From positions 3,720,001-3,784,000 of the forward strand of contig NZ_JAVDYG010000001.1 in NCBI RefSeq assembly GCF_031458325.1: a stretch of 64,000 nt of DNA, read 5' to 3'. The notes under the pieces are model-generated. The model was not told where the DNA came from. It searched no databases and was given only the letters and a program-made list of their open reading frames with translations. Below, one piece after another: positions 35,604 to 44,199 of the stretch (positions are counted from its first letter, which is position 1; each line of letters begins with the position of its first letter). Position numbers and translations under genes: made by a program. The DNA is from Nocardioides marmoribigeumensis (GTDB taxonomy: Bacteria; Actinomycetota; Actinomycetes; Propionibacteriales; Nocardioidaceae).

Positions 35604-36263
35604 ATGCACGGCACCCGTCTCTCCCGTCACCCACGCAGGCACCCACGGCGGCTCGTCGCCGGCCTCGCCCTCGCGCTCTGCGTGACCGCCTTCGGCGGCG
35701 CCACGGTCGCCGACGCGCAAACCGCCCGGCGCGGCGTCGTCGCCGCCAACAGCCTCGGCACGGCGACCTCCACCTTCACCGGGGCGACCCGGGACGGCCG
35801 GGCCGTCACCGGCCGCTTCGTGCCCGACCGGTTCACGCTCAAGGACGGCAGGATCCGGGCCGTCGGCACGCTCAAGGGGGTCATCGAGGGCAAGGCCGGG
35901 GTGTCCAGGGCCAAGCACTTCTCCAAGGTCGTCAGCGACCGGGTCACGCGCATCGACGGCCTGTCGTGGAGGAACGCCCTGGCCGGACGCGACGCCATGC
36001 GCACCCGCGCCGCGGCCACCTGCGACCTCCTCAACCTGGTGCTCGGACCGCTCGACCTCGACCTGCTCGGTCTGCAGGTCCACCTCAAGCGCGTCGTGCT
36101 CGACATCGTCGCGGTCTCGGGGGCGGGCAACCTGCTCGGCAACCTCGTGTGTGCCGTCGCCGGCCTGCTCGACGGCGGGCTCGCCGGGCTCCTCACCCAG
36201 GTGCGCTCCCTGCTCAACCTGATCCTGGGTGCGCTCGACCTGGGGCCGCTACCGGTGGGCTGA
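35604..36263 (+). CDS. Secreted protein, first of two tandem paralogues, function unknown
   Basis: 219 residues: a signal peptide (about 1-38, Arg-rich n-region, ending ADA), then a variable domain (TFTGATRDGRAVTGRFVPD), and a highly hydrophobic, leucine-rich C-terminal half containing LNLVLGPLDLDLLGLQVHL, VVLDIVAVSGAGNLLGNLVC and AGLLDGG. Two cysteines (about 137 and 180) flank this block and could form a disulfide. The ATG follows AGAGGAGC. I have the impression that similar proteins are common in actinobacteria but know no function. A strong hairpin follows the stop. Confidence 0.8.
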   Translation: MHGTRLSRHPRRHPRRLVAGLALALCVTAFGGATVADAQTARRGVVAANSLGTATSTFTGATRDGRAVTGRFVPDRFTLKDGRIRAVGTLKGVIEGKAGVSRAKHFSKVVSDRVTRIDGLSWRNALAGRDAMRTRAAATCDLLNLVLGPLDLDLLGLQVHLKRVVLDIVAVSGAGNLLGNLVCAVAGLLDGGLAGLLTQVRSLLNLILGALDLGPLPVG

Positions 36264-36268
36264 GCCCC

Positions 36269-36306
36269 GTTCTCCGGCGGCCGGCCCGGGTCGGCCGCCG
36301 GAGAAC
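36269..36306 (+). terminator. Terminator hairpin between the two paralogous secreted-protein genes
   Basis: 14-bp perfect arms (36269-36282 and 36293-36306) with a 10-base loop follow the first paralogue's stop. A second small hairpin, CCGAAGA/TCTTCGG (36306-36328), overlaps its 3' edge. Confidence 0.75.
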
Positions 36307-36456
36307 CGAAGACGTGTCAGTTCTTCGGCGTCAGCGCTCCTGGACAGGAGGACTTTCGGCTTGATCGGGACATTGTGGTGTGGATCGCCCGGGACGGGGG
36401 GAGGGAGTGGGGAGAGAACCCCGGTTGAGGGACCGGGGTCAGGAAGGGAACCCACC

Positions 36457-37089
36457 ATGAAGAACCATCACTGGCCCAGGCGACTCGGAGTCTGGGCGCT
36501 CACCATCAGCCTCGGACTCCTCGCCTTCGGCGGCGGCGTCGTCGGGGCCGAGGCCGCTCCCAAGCCGGACAAGCCCCGTCTGGCCATGGCGAGCGACGCC
36601 GGCAAGCTCTGGTCGACCGTGACCGGGACGACGACGGACGGCCGGACCGTCAAGGCCCGCTTCGTGCCGACCTCGGTCGACTCCGACGGAAGCGTCGCCT
36701 CGGTGACCGGCACGGTCAAGGGCGTCGTGCAGGGCAAGGGCGCGTTCGCCCAGACCGTCACGGCCCCGATCGAGTCCGTCAACGGCGTCGACCTGGCGTC
36801 GCTCGGTGACACGACCTCGGCCCGTCGGGCCGCGCTGGCTGCCCCCGCCTGCGACGTGCTCAACCTGGTGCTCGGGCCGCTGGACCTCAACGTGCTCGGC
36901 CTCGAGGTGCACCTGGACAAGGTCGTGCTCGACATCGTCGCCCAGAGCGGCGCCGGCAACCTGCTGGGCAACCTGCTCTGCGCGGTCGCCGGTCTGCTCG
37001 ACGGCGGTGGGTTGCTGAGCACCCTGCTCGGCAACCTGAGCGACCTGCTCAACCAGATCCTGGGAGCGCTCGGCGGTCTCGGCCTCTGA
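36457..37089 (+). CDS. Secreted protein, second tandem paralogue, function unknown
   Basis: 210 residues from ATG 36457 (AGGAAGGGA upstream). Signal peptide to about residue 34 (ending EAA), the variable domain VTGTTTDGRTVKARFVPT, then the shared C-terminal block CDVLNLVLGPLDLNVLGLEV and GAGNLLGNLLCAVAGLLDGG with two matching cysteines. It is clearly homologous to the product at 35604. Each gene has its own terminator, so they are separate transcription units although adjacent. Confidence 0.8.
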   Translation: MKNHHWPRRLGVWALTISLGLLAFGGGVVGAEAAPKPDKPRLAMASDAGKLWSTVTGTTTDGRTVKARFVPTSVDSDGSVASVTGTVKGVVQGKGAFAQTVTAPIESVNGVDLASLGDTTSARRAALAAPACDVLNLVLGPLDLNVLGLEVHLDKVVLDIVAQSGAGNLLGNLLCAVAGLLDGGGLLSTLLGNLSDLLNQILGALGGLGL

Positions 37090-37131
37090 CCCGCAGGTGA
37101 CCCGCAGGTGACCCGCAGGTGACCCGCAGGT
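37088..37131 (+). repeat. Four perfect 11-bp tandem repeats at the end of the second paralogue gene
   Basis: GACCCGCAGGT repeats exactly at 37088-37098, 37099-37109, 37110-37120 and 37121-37131. The first copy includes the last two bases of the stop codon. Confidence 0.92.
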
Positions 37132-37139
37132 GACAGCGC

Positions 37140-37173
37140 ACGCGGCCCCCGACCACGAGGTCGGGGGCCGCGT
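37140..37173. terminator. Terminator hairpin, 15-bp stem, ACGA loop
   Basis: Perfect arms at 37140-37154 and 37159-37173 between convergent genes (second secreted paralogue and accE). It can serve both directions. Confidence 0.8.
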
Positions 37174-37199
37174 CACGTGCGGGCTGGTGGAGCGGGCGC

Positions 37200-37427
37200 T
37201 CAGCGAGGCAGGCCGCTGGCTCGCCAGCCGCCCGGGCCGTGGGCCAGGGGCCGTCGGTGCATGCGCGAGGGGTCGGACCACTGCGACCTGCGCCGCGGCG
37301 CCGGGGCGGCCGAGGCCGCTGCGGACGCGAGCGCCTGGAACACCGCGATCACCGCCGCGACCTCCTCGGGGCTCGCGTCGCCCTTGATCGAGATGAGCGG
37401 GGCCCGCTCCGGTGTCTGGTCCGTCAT
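37200..37427 (-). CDS. accE: Acyl-CoA carboxylase epsilon subunit
   Basis: 75-residue actinobacterial AccE. The conserved opening LISIKGDASPEEVAAVIAVF (about 11-30) is followed by an Ala/Arg-rich stretch and RRSQWSDPSRMHRRPL, the usual ending of this family. It stabilises or activates the AccA/AccD holoenzyme. It lies 74 bases downstream of accD in the same direction, as accE5 follows accD5 in M. tuberculosis. ATG 37427; longer frames upstream overlap accD. Confidence 0.88.
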   Translation of the reverse strand: MTDQTPERAPLISIKGDASPEEVAAVIAVFQALASAAASAAPAPRRRSQWSDPSRMHRRPLAHGPGGWRASGLPR

Positions 37428-37501
37428 TCGGCTTCCTGCCTTCGTCCCGGGGTGGCTTCGAGGCTCGCTGCGCCGGCACTCGACCGGCGAGCGGGCGCGG
37501 C

Positions 37502-39124
37502 TCAGAGAGGGATGTTGCCGTGCTTCTTGGGCGGGAGGGAGCCGCGCTTGGTGCGCAGCAGGCGCAGGGCCTTGACGATCTCGGCGCGCGTCGTGCTCGG
37601 CTCGATCACCGCGTCGACGTAGCCGCGCTCGGCCGCCATGTAGGGGTTGGCCAGCGTCTCCTCGTACTCCTGGATCAGCTCGGCCCGCATGGCGTCCTGG
37701 TCCTCGGCCTCCTTGAGCGTGTGGCGGTGGAGGATGTTGACCGCGCCCTGCGCGCCCATCACCGCGATCTGCGCCGTGGGCCACGCCAGGTTGACGTCGG
37801 CGCCGAGGTGCTTGGACCCCATGACGACGTAGGCGCCGCCGTACCCCTTGCGGGTGATGACCGTGACCAGCGGGACGGTCGCCTCGGCGTAGGCGAAGAT
37901 CAGCTTCGCGCCGCGGCGGATGATGCCGTTGTACTCCTGGTCGGTGCCGGGCAGGAAGCCGGGGACGTCGACGAAGGTGAGCACCGGGATGTTGAAGGCG
38001 TCGCAGGTGCGCACGAAGCGCGCGGCCTTCTCCGAGGCGTCGATGTCGAGGGTGCCGGCGAACTGCATCGGCTGGTTGGCCACGACCCCGACCGCGTGGC
38101 CCTCGACCCGGCCGAAGCCGATCACCATGTTGGGCGCCATCAGCGGCTGCACCTCGAGGAAGTCCTGGTCGTCCAGGACCGACTCGATCACGGTGTGCAT
38201 GTCGTAGGGCTGGTTGGGCGAGTCCGGGATCAGCGAGTCCAGCGCCAGGTCGACGTCGTTGGGCTCGAGGTCGGCGGGGTCGTCGTAGACCGGGGCCTCG
38301 TCGAGGTTGTTCGACGGCAGGTAGGACAGCAGCGCCTTGACGTAGTCGAGCGCGTCGTCCTCGTCGGAGCCCATGTAGTGCGCCACGCCGGACTTGCTGT
38401 TGTGCGTGCGCGCGCCGCCCAGCTCCTCCATGGTCACGTCCTCGCCGGTGACGGTCTTGATCACGTCGGGGCCGGTGATGAACATGTTGGAGGTCTTGTC
38501 GACCATCACGATGAAGTCGGTGACCGCGGGGGAGTAGACATGGCCGCCGGCGCAGGAGCCCATGATCAGGCTGATCTGGGGGATGACGCCCGAGGCGTGC
38601 ACGTTGCGCTTGAAGATCTCGCCGTAGAGGCCGAGCGAGACCACGCCCTCCTGGATGCGCGCGCCCGCGCCCTCGTTGATGCCGATGATCGGGCAGCCGG
38701 TCTTGATGGCGAGATCCATCACCTTGACGATCTTCTCGCCGTAGACCTCGCCGAGCGAGCCGCCGAAGACGGTGAAGTCCTGGGAGAACACGCAGACCTG
38801 GCGGCCGTCGATGGTGCCGTAGCCGGTGATCACCGCGTCGCCGTAGGGACGCTTCTTCTCCTGGCCGAACGCGGTCGAGCGGTGCCGGGCCAGCTGGTCG
38901 AGCTCGACGAAGGAGCCCTCGTCGAAGAGGTACTCGATCCGCTCGCGCGCGGTCTGGCGGCCCTTCTTGTGCTGCTTCTCCTGGGCCTTCTCGGCCGGGG
39001 CGACGACCGCCTCGTGGTTGCGGCGGCGGAGGTCCTCGAGCTTGCCGGCGCTGGTGGTGAGGTCGATGTCCTCGGGGACGTCGGTGCCCTCGCCGGGGTT
39101 GACGGGTGCTTCGCTCGCGGTCAC
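37502..39124 (-). CDS. accD5: Acyl-CoA carboxylase beta subunit (propionyl/acetyl-CoA carboxyltransferase)
   Basis: 540 residues from GTG 39124, with GGAAGG 10 bases upstream. N-terminal and C-terminal carboxyltransferase halves are both complete. Oxyanion-hole glycines are seen in [13 protein letters not shown] and [13 protein letters not shown], and in [14 protein letters not shown] and [13 protein letters not shown]. The AccD5-like sequence suggests propionyl-CoA as main substrate. It partners with AccA3 (26946) and AccE (37200); the biotin ligase that activates AccA3 is divergent next door. A minus -10 TAGATT (39167-39162) lies upstream. Confidence 0.94.
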   Translation of the reverse strand: MTASEAPVNPGEGTDVPEDIDLTTSAGKLEDLRRRNHEAVVAPAEKAQEKQHKKGRQTARERIEYLFDEGSFVELDQLARHRSTAFGQEKKRPYGDAVITGYGTIDGRQVCVFSQDFTVFGGSLGEVYGEKIVKVMDLAIKTGCPIIGINEGAGARIQEGVVSLGLYGEIFKRNVHASGVIPQISLIMGSCAGGHVYSPAVTDFIVMVDKTSNMFITGPDVIKTVTGEDVTMEELGGARTHNSKSGVAHYMGSDEDDALDYVKALLSYLPSNNLDEAPVYDDPADLEPNDVDLALDSLIPDSPNQPYDMHTVIESVLDDQDFLEVQPLMAPNMVIGFGRVEGHAVGVVANQPMQFAGTLDIDASEKAARFVRTCDAFNIPVLTFVDVPGFLPGTDQEYNGIIRRGAKLIFAYAEATVPLVTVITRKGYGGAYVVMGSKHLGADVNLAWPTAQIAVMGAQGAVNILHRHTLKEAEDQDAMRAELIQEYEETLANPYMAAERGYVDAVIEPSTTRAEIVKALRLLRTKRGSLPPKKHGNIPL

Positions 39125-39161
39125 AGGGGGGTCACCTTCCGTCGGCCTACGTTCGCCGGTC

Positions 39162-39167
39162 AATCTA
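39162..39167 (-). promoter_or_regulatory. -10-like TAGATT upstream of accD
   Basis: On the minus strand TAGATT would start transcription about 30 bases before the GTG at 39124, leaving room for the GGAAGG ribosome site (39140-39135). No good -35 is seen. Confidence 0.4.
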
Positions 39168-39173
39168 GTGGCT

Positions 39174-39980
39174 GTGACGCCTCCTGCCGACACCCGCCCA
39201 GCGCTACTCATGTCACACCTGACCGACCTCCCCTCGCCGTTCCGGGTCGAGGTGCTGCCGGAGGCCTCCTCCACCAACCGGCTGGTGGCCGACCGCGCGC
39301 GCGACGGGGAGCCCGAGGGACTGGTCCTGGTCACCGAGCACCAGACGGCCGGGCGAGGCCGGCTCGACCGGGTGTGGGTGACGCCGCCGCGGGCCGCGGT
39401 CACCGGCTCCTTCCTGCTCCGCCCCCCCGTCGACACGGTGCCGTCGGAGCGCTGGCCGATGCTGCCGCTGCTGACCGCCGTGGCCGTCGAGGAGGCCGTG
39501 GTCGCCGCCGGCGGTCCGCCGGTCGAGCTGAAGTGGCCCAACGACGTCCTGCACGACGGGCTCAAGTTCGCCGGGATCCTCCTCGAGCGCGTCGAGACCC
39601 CGACCGGGCCCGCAGCGGTCGTCGGGATCGGGCTCAACGTCTCGACCACCCGCGAGGAGCTGCCGGTGCCGACGGCGGCGTCGCTGGTCACCGCCGGCAT
39701 GGTCGACCCCGACCGCACCGCCGTCCTGCGCGAGCTGGTCCTCGCGCTCGCCCGGAGGTACGCCGGGTGGTCGCGCGCGGCCGACGACTCCGGCCTGCTC
39801 GCCGCCTACCGCGACCGCTGCGCCACGGTGGGCCGCCGGGTGCGGGTGGACCTGCCGAGCGGGGAGGTGCTCGAGGGCGCTGCGGTGGGGGTGGCCGACG
39901 ACGGCGCTCTCCTCGTGGAGGACCGCGACCGGGTGGTCCCGGTGCACGCCGGGGACGTGGTCCACGTCCGCACGGCGTGA
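39174..39980 (+). CDS. birA: Biotin-[acetyl-CoA-carboxylase] ligase, group I
   Basis: Attaches biotin to the Lys in the AccA3 carrier domain. 268 residues without an N-terminal HTH, so it is an enzyme only, not a repressor. SSTN is at about 32-35, the biotinyl-AMP loop GRGRLDR at 60-66, KWPNDV and LKFAGILLE later, and a C-terminal SH3-like domain. GTG 39174 is preferred because it gives the N-terminal PPxDxRxL lead found in related enzymes; ATG 39210 is an alternative. Divergent from accD, 49 bases apart. Confidence 0.9.
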   Translation: MTPPADTRPALLMSHLTDLPSPFRVEVLPEASSTNRLVADRARDGEPEGLVLVTEHQTAGRGRLDRVWVTPPRAAVTGSFLLRPPVDTVPSERWPMLPLLTAVAVEEAVVAAGGPPVELKWPNDVLHDGLKFAGILLERVETPTGPAAVVGIGLNVSTTREELPVPTAASLVTAGMVDPDRTAVLRELVLALARRYAGWSRAADDSGLLAAYRDRCATVGRRVRVDLPSGEVLEGAAVGVADDGALLVEDRDRVVPVHAGDVVHVRTA

Positions 39981-40005
39981 GGCCGCTGCATGCCATGATC
40001 GGCGC

Positions 40006-40536
40006 GTGGCCATCAACCCCAAGCTGCTGAACGAGGGTGAGCGCGTCGTCGTCACGACCCGCACCCACGTCAAGGCGCTGTTCGCGCCGATCGCGGTCCT
40101 GCTCGTGGTGGTGTTCCTGACCGCCTACCTCGGTGGCGTCGTCCAGCACGAGGTGTCCGACGACACCGTGGTCAAGGTGCTGTGGGTGGTGCTGGTCCTG
40201 GTGGCCGCGGTGGCGCTGGTGCTGTGGGTGGTCAAGCCCTTCGTCCGCTGGTTCTTCACCTCCTACACGTTCACCGACCGGCGCTTCATCCAGCGGTCGG
40301 GGTTCATCGCCAAGGAGGGCCGGACGATCCCGCTCAACCGGATCAGCGGCGTCGACTTCGAGATGGGCCTGGTCGACCGGGTCTTCCGGTGCGGCACGCT
40401 CGTGGTCTCCGACGCCAGCGAGATGGGCCGGGTCGAGCTCTCCGACGTCCCCCAGGTCGAGAAGGTGCAGATGCAGGTGGCCGAGGAGCTCCACCGTCTC
40501 ACCGCCGCGGACACCCGCAGTGACGACGGGACCTGA
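40006..40536 (+). CDS. PH-domain membrane protein (YdbT-like bPH2)
   Basis: 176 residues with two transmembrane helices (about 28-46 and 60-80) and then a bacterial PH domain (YTFTDRRFIQRSGFIAKEGR, then IPLNRISGVDFEMGLVDRVF). M. tuberculosis Rv3278c, next to birA, is the apparent counterpart. Function unknown, probably membrane organisation or protein binding. GTG start; its last 17 bases overlap the cyclase gene. Confidence 0.85.
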   Translation: MAINPKLLNEGERVVVTTRTHVKALFAPIAVLLVVVFLTAYLGGVVQHEVSDDTVVKVLWVVLVLVAAVALVLWVVKPFVRWFFTSYTFTDRRFIQRSGFIAKEGRTIPLNRISGVDFEMGLVDRVFRCGTLVVSDASEMGRVELSDVPQVEKVQMQVAEELHRLTAADTRSDDGT

Positions 40537-41497
40537 CGCCGCGAGCGGGGCCTGCCCCGACCGCCGCCGCTACACCGCCACCGAGCTGGCCGAGGCCAGC
40601 GGGCTCGCGGTCGAGGACGTCCGCGCGTTCTGGTGGGTGCTCGGCCTCCCCGACGCCGGTGACCACCCGGCGTGGACCGAGGACGACCTCCACGCGCTGC
40701 GGGCGCTGACGGAGACCGGGCTCGGGCGCGAGGCGGTGACCCGGGTCGTCCGGGCGGTGGGCCAGAGCGTCGCGCGGATGGCGGAGTGGCAGGTCGCGGC
40801 GGTCGCCAGCACCGCCACCGCCTCGGGCAAGGACCCGGACGCGGCCGCCGACGCCCTCGAGCAGGCCCGGCCGGCGCTCGAGCGGGTCGTCGCCCACGCC
40901 TGGCGCCGCCACCTCGAGGTCGGCATCGCCCGCCTGCGCACCGACGCGGCGGTCGCGGCCGGCCATGACAGCCCGCCCGCGGGGGTCGAGGGGCCCTGGG
41001 TCGACGAGCAGACCCACGACCTGACCGTCGGCTTCGCCGACCTGGTCAACTTCTCCGGCCTGTCGAGCACCCTCGACGTGGGCCGCATCGGCGACCTGGT
41101 CGAGGTCTTCGAGGCCCGGTGCGCCGACGTCGTCACCTCCCGCGGCGGGCGGCTGATCAAGACCATCGGTGACGCGGTGCTCTTCGTGGCCGACGACGCC
41201 GACGACGCCGCCCGGATCGCCTTCGCGCTGGTCGAGGTGATCGGCAGGGACGCACGGCTGCCCGACGTACGCCTCGGGCTGGCGAGCGGGCCCACCGTCA
41301 ACCGGCTCGGCGACGTGTTCGGGTCCCCGGTCAACCTGGCCTCGCGGCTGACCGCGCTGGCCCGTCGCAACCGGGTGCTGGTCGACGACGAGACCCTCGC
41401 CCGGCTGCCCAAGGGGGAGTACGTCGCCCGCCGGCTCTCGGCGCGCCCGGTGCGCGGTTTCGGGCTCGTGGAGCCGGTGGCCCTGGCGCCGGCCTGA
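40520..41497 (+). CDS. Class III adenylate cyclase with N-terminal regulatory domain
   Basis: 325 residues from GTG 40520, inside the end of the PH-domain gene. The N-terminal helical domain (YTATELAEASGLAVEDVRAF, then AVTRVVRAVGQSVARMAEWQ) resembles the pH-sensing autoinhibitory domain of M. tuberculosis Rv1264-type cyclases. The catalytic domain has both metal Asp residues (VGFADLVNFSG and KTIGDAVLFV), the adenine-selecting Lys in IKTIGD, and the Asn/Arg pair in GSPVNLASRL, so it should be active and make cAMP. Confidence 0.9.
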   Translation: MTTGPDAASGACPDRRRYTATELAEASGLAVEDVRAFWWVLGLPDAGDHPAWTEDDLHALRALTETGLGREAVTRVVRAVGQSVARMAEWQVAAVASTATASGKDPDAAADALEQARPALERVVAHAWRRHLEVGIARLRTDAAVAAGHDSPPAGVEGPWVDEQTHDLTVGFADLVNFSGLSSTLDVGRIGDLVEVFEARCADVVTSRGGRLIKTIGDAVLFVADDADDAARIAFALVEVIGRDARLPDVRLGLASGPTVNRLGDVFGSPVNLASRLTALARRNRVLVDDETLARLPKGEYVARRLSARPVRGFGLVEPVALAPA

Positions 41498-41614
41498 GGT
41501 CCGGCCCGAGGTCCTGCCTGAGATCCGCCCGTGCGTCGGCGCGTGCACCCGGCCGGTGCCTGCGCACCACGAGGTGTCCCGCTGAGGAGGACGGATGCGG
41601 CGTCTGTATGTAGT

Positions 41615-41670
41615 CCAAACGGGCCAAACCGCCCCGTTCGACACCGGGCCGCCGATTTTGCGGCCAGACT
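41615..41670 (+). promoter_or_regulatory. Promoter region of the orphan winged-helix regulator
   Basis: CCAAAC occurs twice with 9-bp spacing (41615-41620 and 41624-41629), the kind of tandem half-site bound by OmpR-type proteins. A -10-like CAGACT (41665-41670) lies 7 bases before the GTG start at 41678. The region is locally AT-richer than its surroundings. Confidence 0.45.
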
Positions 41671-41677
41671 CAGGGAC

Positions 41678-42103
41678 GTGTTGTCAGTTCAGGGTGTCGA
41701 GGTCGACCCCGTCTCGAGGCGCGTGTGGCGCGACGGGACGGAGATCCGCCTCTCCAGGAAAGAGTTCGACCTGCTGCACGCGCTGATCCGCCGTCCCGGC
41801 GAGATCGTGACGCGCGACCAGCTGATGCTGGAGGTGTGGCAGACGACGTTCTGGACCTCGGCGAAGACCATCGACGTCCACCTGGGCTGGCTGCGTCGCA
41901 AGCTCGGCGACGACACCCGTCACCCCACCCTGATCACCACCATCCGTGGTCGCGGGCTGCGCTTCGAGCTGCCCGCCGACGTCCCCGCCGACCCGCCGGT
42001 GCGGAGCGCTGCGGATCCTGCTCCCCACCCCGGGAGCCTGCCCAAGGTGAGTCCCGCCGAGTCGGCCTCGATCCTCCCGCCCCGGTTCTCGGCCGCCACC
42101 TGA
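41678..42103 (+). CDS. Orphan OmpR/PhoB-type winged-helix regulator without receiver domain
   Basis: 141 residues from GTG 41678. The whole recognisable part is a Trans_reg_C DNA-binding domain: VEVDPVSRRVWRDGTEIRLS, KEFDLLHALIRRPGEIVTRD, WQTTFWTSAKTIDVHLGWLR and TTIRGRGLRFEL, similar to the effector half of response regulators such as MtrA. No phosphoacceptor receiver domain and no kinase are present. A polar Pro-rich tail of about 40 residues follows. Possible targets include its own promoter, where paired CCAAAC half-sites lie. Confidence 0.85.
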   Translation: MLSVQGVEVDPVSRRVWRDGTEIRLSRKEFDLLHALIRRPGEIVTRDQLMLEVWQTTFWTSAKTIDVHLGWLRRKLGDDTRHPTLITTIRGRGLRFELPADVPADPPVRSAADPAPHPGSLPKVSPAESASILPPRFSAAT

Positions 42104-42128
42104 GGACCGAGCCCCGCCGGCCCGTGCC

Positions 42129-42155
42129 CGTCCCGGACGCCTCGCGTCCGGGACG
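42129..42155 (+). terminator. Terminator hairpin after the winged-helix gene
   Basis: Perfect 12-bp arms (42129-42140 and 42144-42155) with a CTC loop, 25 bases beyond the stop and upstream of the purK -10. Confidence 0.75.
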
Positions 42156-42169
42156 TCGTCGTCCGCGGC

Positions 42170-42175
42170 TACTCT
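42170..42175 (+). promoter_or_regulatory. -10 TACTCT of purK
   Basis: TACTCT is followed by 7 bases and then the purK GTG start at 42183, so the mRNA is probably leaderless. No purine operator was recognised. Confidence 0.45.
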
Positions 42176-42182
42176 TCTGCGC

Positions 42183-43388
42183 GTGACCCCCTCCGCCCAG
42201 GCCGGCTCCAGCACGCCCACCCTCGCGGTCGTCGGCGGCGGGCAGCTGGCCCGGATGATGGCCCAGGCGGCCGTCGGCCTCGGCGTCCCGCTGCGGCTGC
42301 TGGCCGAGGGCGAGGGCGTCTCCGCCGCCCAGGTCGTGCCGGACACGACCGTGGGCGACTACCGCGACCTCGAGACGCTGCGCGAGGTCGCGCGCGGCTG
42401 CGCGGTCGTCACCTTCGACCACGAGCACGTCCCGCCGCCGCACCTCGAGGCGCTCGCGGCCGAGGGGCACGCCTGCCGCCCCGGCCCGTCCGCGCTCGTG
42501 CACGCCCAGGACAAGGGCGTGATGCGCGCCCGCCTGGACGAGATCGGCGTGCCCTCGCCCCGGCACGCGATCGTCGCCGACCCCGCTGCGGTCTCGGCGT
42601 TCGCCGACTCCGTCGGCGGCTTCCCGGTCGTCCTCAAGACCACCCGCGGGGGGTACGACGGCAAGGGCGTCTGGGTGGTCGGCTCACCGGAGGAGGCCAC
42701 CGACGTCTTCGGGCTGGCCGACGACGTGGCGACCGCGGGGTCGCGGATGCTCGCCGAGGAGCTGGTCGACTTCCGCCGTGAGCTGTCGGCGCTGGTGGCC
42801 CGCTCGCCCTCGGGACAGGTGGCGGCCTACCCCGTCGTGGAGTCGGTCCAGAAGGACGGCATCTGCTGGGAGGTCACGGCCCCCGCGCCCGACCTCTCCG
42901 AGTCGCTGGCGCTCCAGGCGCAGCAGGTCGCGATGAGGGTGGCCGCGGAGCTCGACGTCACCGGCATCCTCGCGGTGGAGATGTTCGAGACGAGGGCCGG
43001 CGAGGTGCTGGTCAACGAGCTGGCCATGCGCCCCCACAACACCGGCCACTGGTCGATCGACGGGGCGGTCACCAGCCAGTTCGAGAACCACCTGCGCGCG
43101 GTCCTCGACCTGCCCCTCGGCTCCCCGGCCCCGCGGCAGCGCTGGACGGTGATGGTCAACATCCTCGGCGGCGACCACGGGCGGCTCAGCGAGGACCTCT
43201 ACGCGGCCTACCCCCACACCTTCGCCCGCGACCCCTTCCTGCGCGTCCACCTCTACGGCAAGGACGTCAAGCCCGGCCGCAAGGTCGGGCACGTCACGGC
43301 CTACGGCGACGACCTGGACGAGGTGCGCGAGCGCGCCCGTCACGCCGCGGCCTGGTTCCGCGGCGACCTCGGTGAGGAGAGCGAATGA
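42183..43388 (+). CDS. purK: N5-carboxyaminoimidazole ribonucleotide synthase
   Basis: ATP-grasp enzyme carboxylating AIR to N5-CAIR in purine synthesis. 401 residues. [15 protein letters not shown] near the start, [16 protein letters not shown] (ATP-grasp loop), then [26 protein letters not shown] with the metal-binding Glu and Asn, are diagnostic. GTG start, leaderless-type promoter. ATGA overlap with purE. Confidence 0.96.
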   Translation: MTPSAQAGSSTPTLAVVGGGQLARMMAQAAVGLGVPLRLLAEGEGVSAAQVVPDTTVGDYRDLETLREVARGCAVVTFDHEHVPPPHLEALAAEGHACRPGPSALVHAQDKGVMRARLDEIGVPSPRHAIVADPAAVSAFADSVGGFPVVLKTTRGGYDGKGVWVVGSPEEATDVFGLADDVATAGSRMLAEELVDFRRELSALVARSPSGQVAAYPVVESVQKDGICWEVTAPAPDLSESLALQAQQVAMRVAAELDVTGILAVEMFETRAGEVLVNELAMRPHNTGHWSIDGAVTSQFENHLRAVLDLPLGSPAPRQRWTVMVNILGGDHGRLSEDLYAAYPHTFARDPFLRVHLYGKDVKPGRKVGHVTAYGDDLDEVRERARHAAAWFRGDLGEESE

Positions 43389-43882
43389 CGCCACGTGTGG
43401 GCATCGTGATGGGGTCGGACTCCGACTGGCCGGTGATGGAGGCGGCCGCGCAGGCGTGCGCGGAGTTCGACGTCGCCCACGAGGCCGACGTGGTCTCGGC
43501 CCACCGCATGCCCGAGGAGATGCTCGCCTACGGCAAGGAGGCCGCCGGCCGCGGGCTGCAGGTGATCATCGCCGGCGCCGGGGGAGCGGCCCACCTGCCC
43601 GGCATGCTCGCCTCGGTCACCCCCCTGCCGGTGATCGGCGTGCCCGTCCCGCTGAAGTACCTCGACGGCCTGGACTCCCTGCTCTCCATCGTCCAGATGC
43701 CCGCGGGTGTCCCGGTCGCCACGGTCGCCGTGGGCAACGCGCGCAACGCCGGCCTGCTCGCCGTACGCATCCTCGCCGCGGCCGACCCGGCGCTCCAGCA
43801 GCGGATGGTCGAGTTCCAGTCGTCGCTGCGCGACGCCGCCCACGCCAAGGGCGCCAAGGTCCGCGAGGCCCAGCAGGGCTGA
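43385..43882 (+). CDS. purE: N5-CAIR mutase
   Basis: Converts N5-CAIR to CAIR. 165 residues, class I length. [13 protein letters not shown] and SAHRMPEEM (catalytic His in SAHR), [11 protein letters not shown] and [17 protein letters not shown] are all present. ATGA overlap with purK. A 317-base non-coding region follows. Confidence 0.96.
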   Translation: MTPRVGIVMGSDSDWPVMEAAAQACAEFDVAHEADVVSAHRMPEEMLAYGKEAAGRGLQVIIAGAGGAAHLPGMLASVTPLPVIGVPVPLKYLDGLDSLLSIVQMPAGVPVATVAVGNARNAGLLAVRILAAADPALQQRMVEFQSSLRDAAHAKGAKVREAQQG

Positions 43883-44199
43883 CCCGGATCTGGCAGACGC
43901 TGCCCCGCACGCTACTCGCGGCATGGTCGGGCAGGAGGTTGGGTGCGACTCGGGCCTCGCTGCGGGGTCCGATCCGTACCCAGTCGCCCAGCGGATCGGG
44001 GAATCAGTCGTTTCCCGTTCTCACGGATGATGGGCACGGCCCGCCGATGTGTGGCGGATCCGTGCACTGTTCGGCGGATCCGGACACCGGTTGTCCGTGG
44101 TCGGATGTCGGCATCCGCCGAACTCGGACCCGATCCGCCGAACCTTTCGTCGCGAGCGACCATCGGCATGATGGGGGGCTTCCGCAGAGACCGAGCCTC
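43883..44199. other. 317-base intergenic region with inverted repeats, no convincing gene
   Basis: Convergent 3' ends flank this gap. GTTCGGCGGATC (44069-44080) and GATCCGCCGAAC (44132-44143) are a perfect 12-bp inverted repeat; partial copies occur at 44053-44062 and 44113-44123. Between them two small hairpins can form: CGGACA/TGTCCG from 44081 and CGGATG/CATCCG at 44102-44117. Base composition is less GC-biased than in the genes. An open frame at 43943-44203 has poor codon bias and is not called. It may hold a structured RNA or a degraded element. Confidence 0.6.

Noticed and set aside
37088-37131. CRISPR or attachment-site array
   Set aside because: Four back-to-back 11-bp units without spacers, integrase or tRNA nearby.
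41595-41786. 63-codon ORF with a strong GAGGAGG upstream
   Set aside because: Its first part has weak GC bias at third positions and its second part overlaps the winged-helix gene in another frame; kept only as a finding.
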